Below, in pieces: positions 1-7,615 of a DNA stretch of 42,947 nt. This DNA comes from Microbacterium sp. Root53 (lineage in GTDB: Bacteria; Actinomycetota; Actinomycetes; Actinomycetales; Microbacteriaceae): the NCBI RefSeq assembly GCF_001426925.1, contig NZ_LMFR01000008.1:1-42947 (forward strand), in the 5' to 3' direction. The notes beneath the pieces are model-generated. The model saw nothing but the letters and a program-made list of their open reading frames with translations, made no database searches and was not told the DNA's origin. How positions within the stretch are numbered: position 1 is the stretch's first letter; every line of letters starts with the position of its first letter. The position numbers and the translations under genes were made by a program.

Positions 1-1
1 G

Positions 2-652
2 GGCGAGCCGTGGACCGACGACGAACCCGTCGACGACCCCCGCACCCCCGCCCAGAAACGCCACGACGTGCTCGTCGCCGCCCTCCACGCCGCCACCCGC
101 TCCCTCGAGACCCCCACCCTCGGCGGCGACGCCCCCACCCTCCTCGTGCACGTCGCCCTCGAAGACCTCCAGTCCCCCACCGGCGTCGCCACCATCGACG
201 GCATCGACGTGCCCGTCCCCGCCGACCTCGCCCACCGCATCGCCTGCACCGACGCCGTCCAGAAAGTCGTGTTCGACCGCAACGGACGCATCGTCCGCCT
301 CGGCACCAAAGAACGCCTGTTCAACCACCACCAGCGCAAAGCCATCACCGCCCGCGACGACGGCTGCATCATCCCCGGATGCACCATCCCCGCCGCCTGG
401 TGCGAGATCCACCACGTCCAAGACCACGCCAAAGGCGGCCCCACCCACACCGACAACGGCGTGCTCCTCTGCTGGTGGCACCACCACAACCTCGAACGAT
501 CCGGCTGGGACATCCGGATGCGCAACGGCGTCCCCGAAGTCAAAGCCCCGCCGTGGATCGACAGCCGCGGCACCCACCGGCCCGCGCCCTGCGCGATGAC
601 GAGGCGCAGAGCACGCGGCAGAGCACGACCACCCCTGGGGGCCCGGACCTGA
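2..652 (+). CDS. HNH endonuclease, DUF222 family (3' part only)
   Basis: The frame is open to the left edge, so this is the C-terminal 216 residues of a longer protein. Visible is the end of the DUF222 region followed by an HNH nuclease fold: Cys pairs in CIIPGC, the catalytic CEIHH block, then the DNG...CWWHHH segment ending in WDIRM. These residues are the metal-binding and catalytic set of HNH nucleases. The family is strongly expanded in Microbacteriaceae and other actinobacteria and its cellular role is not settled; copies are often called 13E12-repeat-like proteins. A GTG at 68 is internal and not the real start. The gene converges on the acetyltransferase with an 18-bp gap. Confidence 0.9.
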   Translation, partial: GEPWTDDEPVDDPRTPAQKRHDVLVAALHAATRSLETPTLGGDAPTLLVHVALEDLQSPTGVATIDGIDVPVPADLAHRIACTDAVQKVVFDRNGRIVRLGTKERLFNHHQRKAITARDDGCIIPGCTIPAAWCEIHHVQDHAKGGPTHTDNGVLLCWWHHHNLERSGWDIRMRNGVPEVKAPPWIDSRGTHRPAPCAMTRRRARGRARPPLGART

Positions 653-670
653 GTCCGAACCCGGACCGGC

Positions 671-970
671 TCAGCGCACGCGCTGACCCTCCAGCACGCC
701 CGCGTGCGCGGGGTTGTCGGCGAACCAGTCCGCCACGTACCAGCACACCGGCAGCACGGTGCGGTCGCCTGCGCGCTCGATCTCCTCGACGGCGCGCTCG
801 GTGATCACGGCGGCGTACCCATGGCCGCGGTAGGTCGGGATGGTGAACGCCCGCGTGAGCGCGATCGTCCGGCCGTTGTCGCGGTAGTCGAGCACGCTCA
901 CCAGCTCGTCGCCCCGCCGCAGCTCATAGCGGGAGGCGCTCTTGTCGTTCGTGAACGTCAACTCAGTCAC
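671..970 (-). CDS. GNAT-like N-acetyltransferase (COG2388 type)
   Basis: A 99-residue protein with the short GNAT fold of the COG2388/YidJ-like group: an N-terminal beta meander (YELRRGDELVSVLDYR), then the acetyl-CoA loop region IPTYRGHGYAAVITERAVEEI and the terminal CWYVADWFADNP strand and helix typical of this family. The substrate is unknown. I place the start at GTG 970, not the in-frame GTG 976, because a TAGCCT -10 element on the minus strand (977-982) puts transcription initiation at 970, giving a leaderless mRNA. Gene and promoter lie back to back with the damaged lipoprotein gene. Confidence 0.8.
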   Translation of the reverse strand: MTELTFTNDKSASRYELRRGDELVSVLDYRDNGRTIALTRAFTIPTYRGHGYAAVITERAVEEIERAGDRTVLPVCWYVADWFADNPAHAGVLEGQRVR

Positions 971-1014
971 GCCCACAGGCTACGTCCGTCCACAGGCACC
1001 GGGATCGCGCCCCG

Positions 1015-1527
1015 CTGACCTTCTGCTGTGGACGGCGCCCCACGCGGCTCGCGCCGTCCCTAACGTCGGCCCTGGCCGGCTGCGTCCACACCCCGAGCGA
1101 GGAGGAGCGTCTCTTCGCGGCCTACGTCGCCGCGCGCGACGACTTCCTCGCACAGCGCAATGCCGCGGAGGCGTCCGTGGTGCTCGCGGGGATCACCATC
1201 CCCGAGCAGCGGTTCATCCTCGTCGACCGCATCGTGGGGCTCCTCGACAGCGGCTTCGTCCAGTCGGGTCGGCAGCGTCTGGTGAGCTTCCGCATGGTCG
1301 ACGCCGCGGGCAACGAGATCGAGACGTTCGCCGGCACGAGCATCCCCGCCACGGCCGTCGCCGAGGCGTGCCTCGACCGGTCGGACGTGACCATGACCCA
1401 CCCGGACGGCACGGTCGAGCACCCGCAGCGCGACCTCGAGCCCCCGGAGGTCGTCTACCAGGAGATCGACGGAGAGCTCCTGATCGCCGAGGTCAACGAC
1501 GCCGGCCCCCACGTCTGCGCGCGGTGA
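1015..1527 (+). CDS. Putative lipoprotein with damaged 5' end
   Basis: A coherent coding frame runs to a TGA at 1527 and carries an ALAGC lipobox at about 1069-1083, followed by TPSEEERLFAAYVAARDDFLAQRN and a roughly 140-residue mature part. No family is recognised. There is no ATG, GTG or TTG in frame upstream of the lipobox: the first is GTG 1177, which would remove it, and only CTG codons (1015, 1072) remain. A GTG at 1028 lies at the expected place but in another frame, and that frame ends at TAA 1061-1063. The hydrophobic stretch before the lipobox is also short. This fits a frameshift or small deletion in the signal peptide, so the gene may be non-functional. The start given is nominal. 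Confidence 0.5.
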   Translation: MTFCCGRRPTRLAPSLTSALAGCVHTPSEEERLFAAYVAARDDFLAQRNAAEASVVLAGITIPEQRFILVDRIVGLLDSGFVQSGRQRLVSFRMVDAAGNEIETFAGTSIPATAVAEACLDRSDVTMTHPDGTVEHPQRDLEPPEVVYQEIDGELLIAEVNDAGPHVCAR

Positions 1528-1529
1528 GC

Positions 1530-3722
1530 TCAGGGCTCACCGCGCCCGAGCCTCGACGGCCACCAGATCGCACGCCCGATGTCGGTCGCAAGGGCGGGCA
1601 CGAGGAGCGACCGCACGACGAACGTGTCGAGCAGCACGCCGAACGCCACGATGAACGCGATCTGCACCAGGAACAGCACCGGGATCACCGACAGGGCCGT
1701 GAACGTCGCCGCGAGCACGAGTCCCGCCGACGTGATGATCCCGCCCGTCAGCCGAAGCCCGCGCTGCACTCCCTCGCGCGTGCCGTGCACGAGCGACTCC
1801 TCGCGCACACGCGACATCAGGAAGATGTTGTAGTCGATCCCCAGCGCCACGAGGAACACGAACCCGAACAGCGGCACCGCGGGATCCGCACCGGGCATCC
1901 GCAGCACGTGCTGGAACACCACGCCCGCGACGCCCATCGCCGTGCCGAACGACAGCACGGTCGTCGCCACGAGCAGCACGGGCGCGAGCACCGACCTGAG
2001 CAGCAGCATCAGGATGACCAGGATCACCGCGAGCACGAGCGGCACGATCAGGGTGCGGTCCCGGATCGACGCGTCGTTCGTGTCCACGTCGGTCGCCGTG
2101 ACACCACCCACGAGGGCGTCGGGCACGGCGTTCGCGAACGAGGCGCGGAGCGAGCGCACCGTGTCCTCCGCGGCGGCGGAGTCCGCGGCATCCGCCAGCG
2201 TGGCCTGCAGCAGCACCCGGCCGTCGGCCACCACGGGCTCCGGGGCCGGGGTGCCCGGCGGGCCGAACGCCTGGATGCCGTCCTCCGTGACGGGCGCGGT
2301 CCTGCCGGCCCGGTCGATGACGACCGAGACCTCCTCCACGCCGTCCTCGGCGAGCAGCACCTCGGCCGCGTCCTGCAGCTCGTCCTCGGGCGCGATCACC
2401 GACGCCGGGCTGCCGGATCCCGCCGGGAAGTGCTCGCCCAGCACCCGCTGACCGTCGCGCGCCTCCGAGGCGCCGAGCACGAGCTCAGACTGCGGCACGC
2501 CCGAGGCCTGCAGCTGCGTCACGCCCACGCATCCGATCGCGAGCACGGCGGCCGTCACGATCCAGATCGTCCGCGGCCGCCGGGCGATCCATCCGCCCAC
2601 CCTCGCCCACAGCCCGCCGCCCTCCCCCGGCTCCGGCGCCCGCGGGTCGTAGGCCGGGCGGCGCGGCCAGAACGCGGCGCGGCCCAACGCCAGCAGCACG
2701 GCGGGCAGCAACGTGAGCGCCGCCAGCACGGCGAACGCGATGCCGATCGCGGCCACGGGGCCGAGCGCGCTGTTGGAGCGCAGGTCGCTCAGCAGCAGGC
2801 ACAGCAGCCCCGCGATCACGGTGCCACCCGACGCGACGATCGGCTCGAGCGATCCCCGCAGCGCGCGCAGGGTCGCGGTCCATTTCCGCGGCGTGCGCAC
2901 GAGCTCGTCGCGGTACCGCGCCACGTAGAGAAGCGCGTAGTCGGTCGCGGCGCCGATCACGAGGATGAACAGGATGCCCTGCGTCTGCCCGCTCAGCAGC
3001 AGCACGCCCGCCTTCGCGAGCCACCACACCACCAGCAGCGCGACGCACAGCGCGAACATGCTCGTGGTCAGCACGGCCAGCGGCAGCAGGATCGACCGGT
3101 AGACGATCACGAGGATCACCAGCACCGCAGCGAGCGCGACCCCGAGCAGCAGCCCGTCGATGCCGGCGAACGCGCCGACCAGATCGCTCGTGAAGCCCGC
3201 CGGTCCGGTCACGTACAGCTCGACGCCGTCCGGCAGGCCCTCGGCGAGCGCCTCCCGGAGCTCGGCTGTCGCGTCGCCCAGGTCGGCGGCGCCGTCGAGC
3301 GGCACGAACGCCTGCACCGCCTCGCCGTCCTCGGACGGCAGGGCGGGCGACGGCTCGCCGCCGACCACGTCGAGGCGGGCGGCCGCGTCCAGCCGCTCCT
3401 GGATGGCGGCCACGTCATCCGGGGTCAGCTCGCGATCCGCGGCGAACACGACCACGGCGGGGATGGCGTCGCCCTCGGTGAAGCCCTCGAGCCGCTCCTG
3501 GACCTCGGTGGCCTCCGCGGTCTCGGGCAGGTAGGCCGTGCGGTCGTTCGACGACACCTCGTCGACGCGTCCGAAGTACGGCCCGCCCACGGCGGCCGCC
3601 GCCAGCCACACCAGGATCAGCACGGCGGGCAGTGCGACGCGGAGCCGGCGCGGCACGCGGGCGGCCGCGCCCGCCCCGCGCGCGGCTGCGGCCCGTCGCG
3701 ATCGGCGGGGATGCTCGTCCAT
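1530..3722 (-). CDS. MMPL family transporter (RND superfamily)
   Basis: 730 residues with the twofold MMPL layout: TM1 near residues 28-47, a large outer loop to about 185, a bundle of TM segments, then TM7 near 385 with a second outer loop and a final bundle. Each half carries the proton-relay Asp-Tyr pair in its central TM helix: IGAATDYALLYVARYRDE (D261) and ALGIDYNIFLMSRVREE (about D630). MMPL proteins in actinobacteria export lipids, antibiotics or siderophores; the cargo cannot be read here. The ATG is preceded by CTGGAG. It lies 15 bp after the pyrimidine-dimer glycosylase gene on the same strand and is probably cotranscribed with it. Confidence 0.93.
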   Translation of the reverse strand: MDEHPRRSRRAAAARGAGAAARVPRRLRVALPAVLILVWLAAAAVGGPYFGRVDEVSSNDRTAYLPETAEATEVQERLEGFTEGDAIPAVVVFAADRELTPDDVAAIQERLDAAARLDVVGGEPSPALPSEDGEAVQAFVPLDGAADLGDATAELREALAEGLPDGVELYVTGPAGFTSDLVGAFAGIDGLLLGVALAAVLVILVIVYRSILLPLAVLTTSMFALCVALLVVWWLAKAGVLLLSGQTQGILFILVIGAATDYALLYVARYRDELVRTPRKWTATLRALRGSLEPIVASGGTVIAGLLCLLLSDLRSNSALGPVAAIGIAFAVLAALTLLPAVLLALGRAAFWPRRPAYDPRAPEPGEGGGLWARVGGWIARRPRTIWIVTAAVLAIGCVGVTQLQASGVPQSELVLGASEARDGQRVLGEHFPAGSGSPASVIAPEDELQDAAEVLLAEDGVEEVSVVIDRAGRTAPVTEDGIQAFGPPGTPAPEPVVADGRVLLQATLADAADSAAAEDTVRSLRASFANAVPDALVGGVTATDVDTNDASIRDRTLIVPLVLAVILVILMLLLRSVLAPVLLVATTVLSFGTAMGVAGVVFQHVLRMPGADPAVPLFGFVFLVALGIDYNIFLMSRVREESLVHGTREGVQRGLRLTGGIITSAGLVLAATFTALSVIPVLFLVQIAFIVAFGVLLDTFVVRSLLVPALATDIGRAIWWPSRLGRGEP

Positions 3723-3737
3723 GCATGTCTCCAGTGG

Positions 3738-4172
3738 TCAGACGGCGCGCTCCCACGGCGCGACGTCGCCGGGGACCACGAAGAACAGCGGATGGGGATC
3801 GGGCGCGTCCGCGAGCGCACGCGCGTGCGCGTCGGGCGAACGGACCGCGAGCTTGGCGATCAGGTGCCGCCACTCGAGCTCGAGCTGGCCCGACGTCACG
3901 GCGATCCGTTCGACCGGCCCGTCCGGAACCCGCGCGATGCGGGACGCGTCGAAGCGGTATCCGCGGCGCGCGGCCTCGTCGCGCACGCCGTCGAGGTAGG
4001 CGCCGATCGCGGCGACCGGATCCGCGGTGGCGCGGAAGCGCTCGAGCTGCGGGTGCGCCGTGTAGCCGCGCGTGCGGCCGAGCAGCACGGCCTGGGCGAG
4101 CAGCGCCTCGCGCCAACACGCCGTGAGCCCCTGACGGTCGAGCAGCCGGGGATGAAGCGACCAGAGCCTCAC
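3738..4172 (-). CDS. Pyrimidine-dimer DNA glycosylase / endonuclease V-like protein
   Basis: 144 residues beginning MRLWSLHPRLLDRQGL, followed by WREALLAQAVL and YTAHPQLERF. This is the signature of the actinobacterial branch of the pyrimidine-dimer DNA glycosylase (endonuclease V, DenV-related) family, which excises UV-induced dimers. The N-terminal catalytic amine of T4 DenV comes from residue 2, here Arg, so the chemistry may differ or the protein may have another role. The start is GTG 4172 with GGGGAG six bases upstream. It is the first gene of a likely two-gene unit with the MMPL exporter. Confidence 0.75.
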   Translation of the reverse strand: MRLWSLHPRLLDRQGLTACWREALLAQAVLLGRTRGYTAHPQLERFRATADPVAAIGAYLDGVRDEAARRGYRFDASRIARVPDGPVERIAVTSGQLELEWRHLIAKLAVRSPDAHARALADAPDPHPLFFVVPGDVAPWERAV

Positions 4173-4339
4173 GGCAGCTCCCCGTCGAAAGGGGAGGGGG
4201 TCAGGTCGCGGCGCACCCCTCCATCCTGCGCGAGAGAGGGCCCGCGTGGCGACCTCTTGACGGCATCCGTCCGACGTGTCGCAAGCCCCGACGATCCGCG
4301 TCGTCTCCGAGATGTGCGCCCCGATGGCACGCCCGGGTT

Positions 4340-4409
4340 GTCACATTGCGTTATGCAAGCCGTCACAGGCCGAAACGGTTTGACATGTCGCGACACGCCC
4401 GGTCACAAT
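4340..4409 (+). promoter_or_regulatory. Strong promoter with repeated GTCACA elements and a palindrome in the spacer
   Basis: A consensus -35 TTGACA (4380-4385) is followed after 18 bp by CACAAT (4404-4409, 4 of 6 matches). The expected start of transcription is about 4416, the A of an ATG. The spacer holds a perfect palindrome TGTCGCGACA (4386-4395). GTCACA occurs at 4340-4345, 4362-4367 and 4402-4407, the first two 22 bp apart (two helical turns). An inverted repeat TTGC-N5-GCAA lies at 4346-4358. The repeats suggest control by a dimeric regulator, possibly the OmpR-type protein encoded just downstream. Confidence 0.65.
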
Positions 4410-4415
4410 CGGAGC

Positions 4416-4517
4416 ATGTCTGTCAACGCACACCTTCTGTCCGCCTCGGAGGCGAACGGGACTGCCGGGATCATGATGCCCGGTCGCGTTGGCATGTGCT
4501 GTCGAATGTGCCGCTGA
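4416..4517 (+). CDS. Candidate leaderless Cys-rich leader peptide
   Basis: A 33-codon frame whose ATG coincides with the predicted transcription start, seven bases after the -10 element. The peptide has a Ser/Ala-rich start and ends GMCCRMCR, with three Cys in the last seven residues. Mycobacteria use leaderless short ORFs with Cys tracts as cysteine-responsive attenuators of downstream genes, and this ORF has the same layout: promoter, leaderless start, Cys cluster at the end, then an untranslated gap of about 200 bp before the regulator gene at 4715. GGAG sits one base before the ATG, too close to act as a ribosome site. Attenuation by cysteine is inference; the Arg residues between the Cys could also matter. 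Confidence 0.55.
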   Translation: MSVNAHLLSASEANGTAGIMMPGRVGMCCRMCR

Positions 4518-4714
4518 GTCGACAACCTCTCCTCGCTGCACCAGGCTCGCCCTCCGCACAACCGCGGCTGCGATGCCGAGTGTCCGGATCACCCGGATCC
4601 TCACCCGCCGATAGGTGCCACCCGCACCGCCGGCACCGGCCAGACGTCATCTGAGCACGAACGGCCGACCGACGCACACCCGCACCACCGGTGCACCCCC
4701 GAAGGACTTCCCCG

Positions 4715-5428
4715 ATGTCGAACATCACCGCCCTCGCCGATCGCTCGAACTCCGCCGCGCCCCGCCCCGGCCACCTGCGCCCGCTGCCCCCGCTCGTTCC
4801 CGCGCAGCCGGCCCCCGAGGCCAAGTCGACCGCCGCGCCCCGCGGCTTCGCCCTGTACGTCGGCCTGGACGAGCTGAAGGCCGCCGCCGACGGCGTCAGC
4901 CTCCCCGCCGTGGTCGAGGCCCTGCGCCGCACGCTCGCCGAGCTCGCCCCGAGCGCCGAGACCTACGCCGCCGTCGCCCTCGCCCCGCAGCAGGCCGGCG
5001 GCCGCGACGTCGACGTCGTGCGCCTCGCGCTGCACGAGCCCGGCGCCGTCGCCCGCACCAAGGCCCAGGCCGAGGAGCAGGAGGAGGCCGCCCGCGGCGT
5101 CGTGGTCGACATCTCCCGCAAGCGCGTCGTCATCGACGGCGAGACCGCCGCTCTGACGTTCAAGGAGTTCGAGCTGCTGCAGTACCTCGTCCTCCGCGAG
5201 GGCCGCACGATCGAGCGCGCCGAGCTCGTCGGCTCGCTCTGGGACGCGAACGACGCGGACGCCCCCGGCGAGCGCACGATCGACGTGCACGTCCGCCGCC
5301 TGCGCTCCAAGCTCGGCGCCTTCCAGGACATCGTCCGCACCGTGCGCGGCGTGGGCTACCGCTTCGACCGCCACGCGGACGTCGCCGTGCGCTACGGCAC
5401 CGGCGCTCCCTCGCCCGACCGCTTCTGA
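4715..5428 (+). CDS. Orphan winged-helix (OmpR/PhoB-type) transcriptional regulator
   Basis: 237 residues. The first 40 are Pro/Ala-rich and look disordered. Residues about 45-125 form an unrecognised domain (FALYVGLDELKAAADGV ... VDVVRLALHEPG). The C-terminal 90 residues are an OmpR/PhoB winged helix: ALTFKEFELLQYLVLREGR, then RTIDVHVRRLRSKLG and the wing VRGVGYRF. No receiver domain and no phosphorylatable Asp pocket are present, so this is not a classical response regulator. I choose ATG 4715 over in-frame GTG 4691 because AAGGA (4702-4706) is well placed for it. It follows the candidate Cys leader peptide and may be controlled by it; targets are unknown. Confidence 0.85.
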   Translation: MSNITALADRSNSAAPRPGHLRPLPPLVPAQPAPEAKSTAAPRGFALYVGLDELKAAADGVSLPAVVEALRRTLAELAPSAETYAAVALAPQQAGGRDVDVVRLALHEPGAVARTKAQAEEQEEAARGVVVDISRKRVVIDGETAALTFKEFELLQYLVLREGRTIERAELVGSLWDANDADAPGERTIDVHVRRLRSKLGAFQDIVRTVRGVGYRFDRHADVAVRYGTGAPSPDRF

Positions 5429-5452
5429 CAGGGCCCCGCGGGCGGCTTCAGT

Positions 5453-5548
5453 CGTTTCGTCTCCGCTTCGCTCCGCTCAACGACCGGGCAGTTTCGGCCG
5501 CCGGCGGCTTCAGGACGTTTCGACTCCGCTTCGCTCCGCTCAACGACC
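5453..5548 (+). repeat. Two direct copies of the GTTTCG...CAACGACC intergenic repeat
   Basis: Copies at 5453-5485 and 5514-5548 share GTTTCG(A/T)CTCCGCTTCG and CTCCGCTCAACGACC. The same element occurs near 6801, 11834, 11881 (inverted) and 19356, always outside genes. It lies between the regulator and the glycosylase gene and may act as a terminator or be a REP-like element. Confidence 0.8.
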
Positions 5549-5605
5549 ACAAGGGGGCGGCCCACTGATGAGACGGATGTCGGAGCGACCGCGTAGCGTG
5601 GCGGC

Positions 5606-6571
5606 ATGATCTCCACGGCCGTGACGCGCACGCGCGATCCGCGGCCCGATCCGGGTCCGCGACTCGAGACCGCGTACCGGCCCCGGGGTGCCCTGAGCCT
5701 GGGCGCCACCGTCGGGGTGTTCCAGCGGGGTCCGGGCGACCCGGCGCAGACCCGCGACGGCGCCGTGCTCTGGCGGGCGACCCGCACTCCCCTCGGCGTC
5801 GCGACCGTGGCGCTGCGCCAGCAGGCCGACGGCGCGGTCCGCGCCGCGGCGTGGGGCCCCGGGCGCGAATGGGCCATCGCGCAGGTGCCCGCACTCTGCG
5901 GCGCCGAGGATGACCCGACCGGCTTCGACCCGTCGCTGCATCCGCTGATCGCCGACTCGCACCACCGCCACCCGGGCCTGCGTCTCGGCCGCTCCGACCT
6001 CGTCTTCGACGCGCTCGTGCAGTCGATCACCGAGCAGAAGGTGACCGCGATCCAGGCCTTCGCCGCCTGGCGCGGCCTTGTCACCTGGTTCGGCGAGCGC
6101 GCCCCCGGCCCCACGCCGAAGCCGATGTTCGCTCCCCCGTCGATCGACGGATGGCGCCGCATCCCGTCGTGGGCGTGGCACCGCGCGGGCCTCGAGCCGC
6201 CGCAGAGCCGCACGATCGTCCAGGCCGCCCGCCGCGGCACCTCGCTGGTCGCCGCGGTCGAGCGCGCGACCGACGGCCCCGCGCGCGACGCCGTGCTGAC
6301 CTCCCTGCCCGGCATCGGCCCCTGGACCGCCGCCGAGACCCGCATCCGCGCCCTCGGCGATCCGGATGCCGTCAGCGTCGGCGACTTCCACCTGGCGCAC
6401 CAGGTCGGCTACGCCCTCACGGGCCGCCGCGTCGAGGACGACGGCATGCTCGAGCTGCTCGCCCCGTGGGCGGGCCAGCGTCAGCGCGCAATCCGGCTCA
6501 TCCTCGCGTCGGGCGTGAGCGAGCCCCGGCGCGCGCCCCGCCTGCACCCCATGGACCACCGCGACCGCTGA
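5606..6571 (+). CDS. AlkA-like DNA-3-methyladenine glycosylase (HhH-GPD)
   Basis: 321 residues of the HhH-GPD base-excision repair superfamily. The helix-hairpin-helix LTSLPGIGPWTAAETRIRAL is followed by VSVGDFHLAHQVG, where the Asp is in the position of the catalytic residue. Upstream, SDLVFDALVQSITEQKVT matches the first helices of the AlkA glycosylase domain, and the first 110 residues fit its N-terminal beta domain. It should remove alkylated bases such as 3-methyladenine. A TAGCGT -10 element (5594-5599) puts the transcript start at the ATG, so the mRNA is leaderless. Two intergenic repeats precede it. Confidence 0.88.
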   Translation: MISTAVTRTRDPRPDPGPRLETAYRPRGALSLGATVGVFQRGPGDPAQTRDGAVLWRATRTPLGVATVALRQQADGAVRAAAWGPGREWAIAQVPALCGAEDDPTGFDPSLHPLIADSHHRHPGLRLGRSDLVFDALVQSITEQKVTAIQAFAAWRGLVTWFGERAPGPTPKPMFAPPSIDGWRRIPSWAWHRAGLEPPQSRTIVQAARRGTSLVAAVERATDGPARDAVLTSLPGIGPWTAAETRIRALGDPDAVSVGDFHLAHQVGYALTGRRVEDDGMLELLAPWAGQRQRAIRLILASGVSEPRRAPRLHPMDHRDR

Positions 6572-6596
6572 TCGCCTGCCGCGTAGCCTGGGCGGC

Positions 6597-6785
6597 ATGT
6601 GGCTCCTCCTGCGCACCGCGGGGATCCTGATCGCGGGCGCGATCATCGGGTCGACCTACCTCGGCAGCGTGTGGCTCGGCCTGCTGCTGGGGCTCCTGCT
6701 GTCGCTCGGGCTGTTCATGGCGTTCGAGGCGCGCAAGGGCGGCGGCCCCGGCCACGACGAGGACGACGACGGCGCACGGCTCTAG
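6597..6785 (+). CDS. Small two-helix membrane protein
   Basis: 62 residues with two hydrophobic helices (LRTAGILIAGAIIGSTYLG and VWLGLLLGLLLSLGLFMAF) and a charged tail, KGGGPGHDEDDDGARL. No family is recognised; this is typical of short inner-membrane proteins of unknown role. Its own TAGCCT -10 element (6584-6589) lies seven bases before the ATG, so it is probably transcribed leaderlessly rather than from the glycosylase promoter, although it lies 25 bp behind that gene. Confidence 0.7.
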   Translation: MWLLLRTAGILIAGAIIGSTYLGSVWLGLLLGLLLSLGLFMAFEARKGGGPGHDEDDDGARL

Positions 6786-6800
6786 GCCGCAGGGGGCTTG

Positions 6801-6846
6801 GACCGTTTCGACTCGGTCGCTGGCGCTCCCTCGCTCAACGAGCACC
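6801..6846 (+). repeat. Variant of the GTTTCG...CAACGA intergenic repeat
   Basis: It keeps the ends of the element (GACCGTTTCGACTC and CTCAACGAGCACC) with a different middle (GGTCGCTGGCGCTCC). It lies between convergent genes: the small membrane protein and the ABC ATPase. Confidence 0.7.
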
Positions 6847-6859
6847 AGGGGAATCCACC

Positions 6860-7615
6860 TCAGTAGTAGACGGCGAGCGGGCCGTGCGGCCCCTGCACCA
6901 CCTGGACGGGGGTGTCGAACACGCGGGTCAGCACCTCGTCCGTGAAGATCGCGTCGGGCGTGCCGAACTCCACGACCTTCCCGTCCTTCACGGCGCAGAT
7001 GTGGTCGGCGTAGTGCCCCGCGAAGTTGATGTCGTGCAGCACGATCACGATCGTGCGCCCGAGCTCGGCCGCGGCCCGGCGCAGGTGCTGCATCATCTGC
7101 ACCGAATGCCGCATGTCGAGGTTGTTGAGCGGCTCGTCCAGCAGCACGTAGTCGGTGTCCTGCGCGAGCACCATCGCCACATAGGCGCGCTGCCGCTGCC
7201 CGCCCGACAGCTCGTCGAGGTACCGGCCCTCGAGCGCGGTCAGATCGAGGAAGTCGATCGCGCGGCTCACGATCTCCTCGTCGGCCCGCGTCAGCCGCCC
7301 CTTCGAGTACGGGAACCGCCCGAACCCGACGAGCTGGCGCACGGTCAGCCGCGTGATGAAGTGGTTCTCCTGGCGCAGGATCGACACGATCCTCGCGAGA
7401 TCCTTCGACGCCGTCCGGGCCACGTCGTAGCCGGCGATCTCGATCGCACCCGCGTCGATCCCGAGCAGGCGGCCGATCATGGTCAGCAGCGTCGACTTGC
7501 CGGCCCCGTTCGGTCCGACGAGCGCCGTGATGCCTCCGGCGGGGATCTGCAGATCCACCGGCCCGATGGCGACCTCGTCGCTGTAGCTCTTGCGCACCTC
7601 GCGCAGCGTGATCAC
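6860..7615 (-). CDS. Siderophore ABC transporter ATP-binding protein
   Basis: 251 residues of the FepC/FhuC type. Visible are Walker A GPNGAGKST, signature LSGGQRQR, Walker B DYVLLDEP and the switch His in VIVLHD. It powers ferric-siderophore import together with the two permeases and binding protein encoded upstream on the same strand. The start is GTG 7615, which overlaps the stop of the permease gene in a GTGA motif, showing translational coupling. Gene order (binding protein, permease, permease, ATPase) and the iron box upstream of the operon support the assignment; the siderophore itself cannot be named. Confidence 0.93.
   Translation of the reverse strand: MITLREVRKSYSDEVAIGPVDLQIPAGGITALVGPNGAGKSTLLTMIGRLLGIDAGAIEIAGYDVARTASKDLARIVSILRQENHFITRLTVRQLVGFGRFPYSKGRLTRADEEIVSRAIDFLDLTALEGRYLDELSGGQRQRAYVAMVLAQDTDYVLLDEPLNNLDMRHSVQMMQHLRRAAAELGRTIVIVLHDINFAGHYADHICAVKDGKVVEFGTPDAIFTDEVLTRVFDTPVQVVQGPHGPLAVYY

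Noticed and set aside
2..652. A homing endonuclease or mobile HNH element
   Set aside because: DUF222-HNH genes are ordinary multicopy residents of these genomes, and no element ends are visible here.
4340..4376. A GlnR box (GTnAC-n6-GAAAC) before the winged-helix gene
   Set aside because: GTCAC and GAAAC are present, but the gap at 4362-4376 is five bases instead of six, and the half-site after 4340 does not match, so only the repeats are reported.
942..4517. A 1,191-codon open frame on the plus strand covering the MMPL and DenV-like genes
   Set aside because: It is the antisense shadow of the minus-strand genes: Arg/His-rich, without domains. Only its last 34 codons (from ATG 4416) fall in a promoter-linked context, and they are reported separately.
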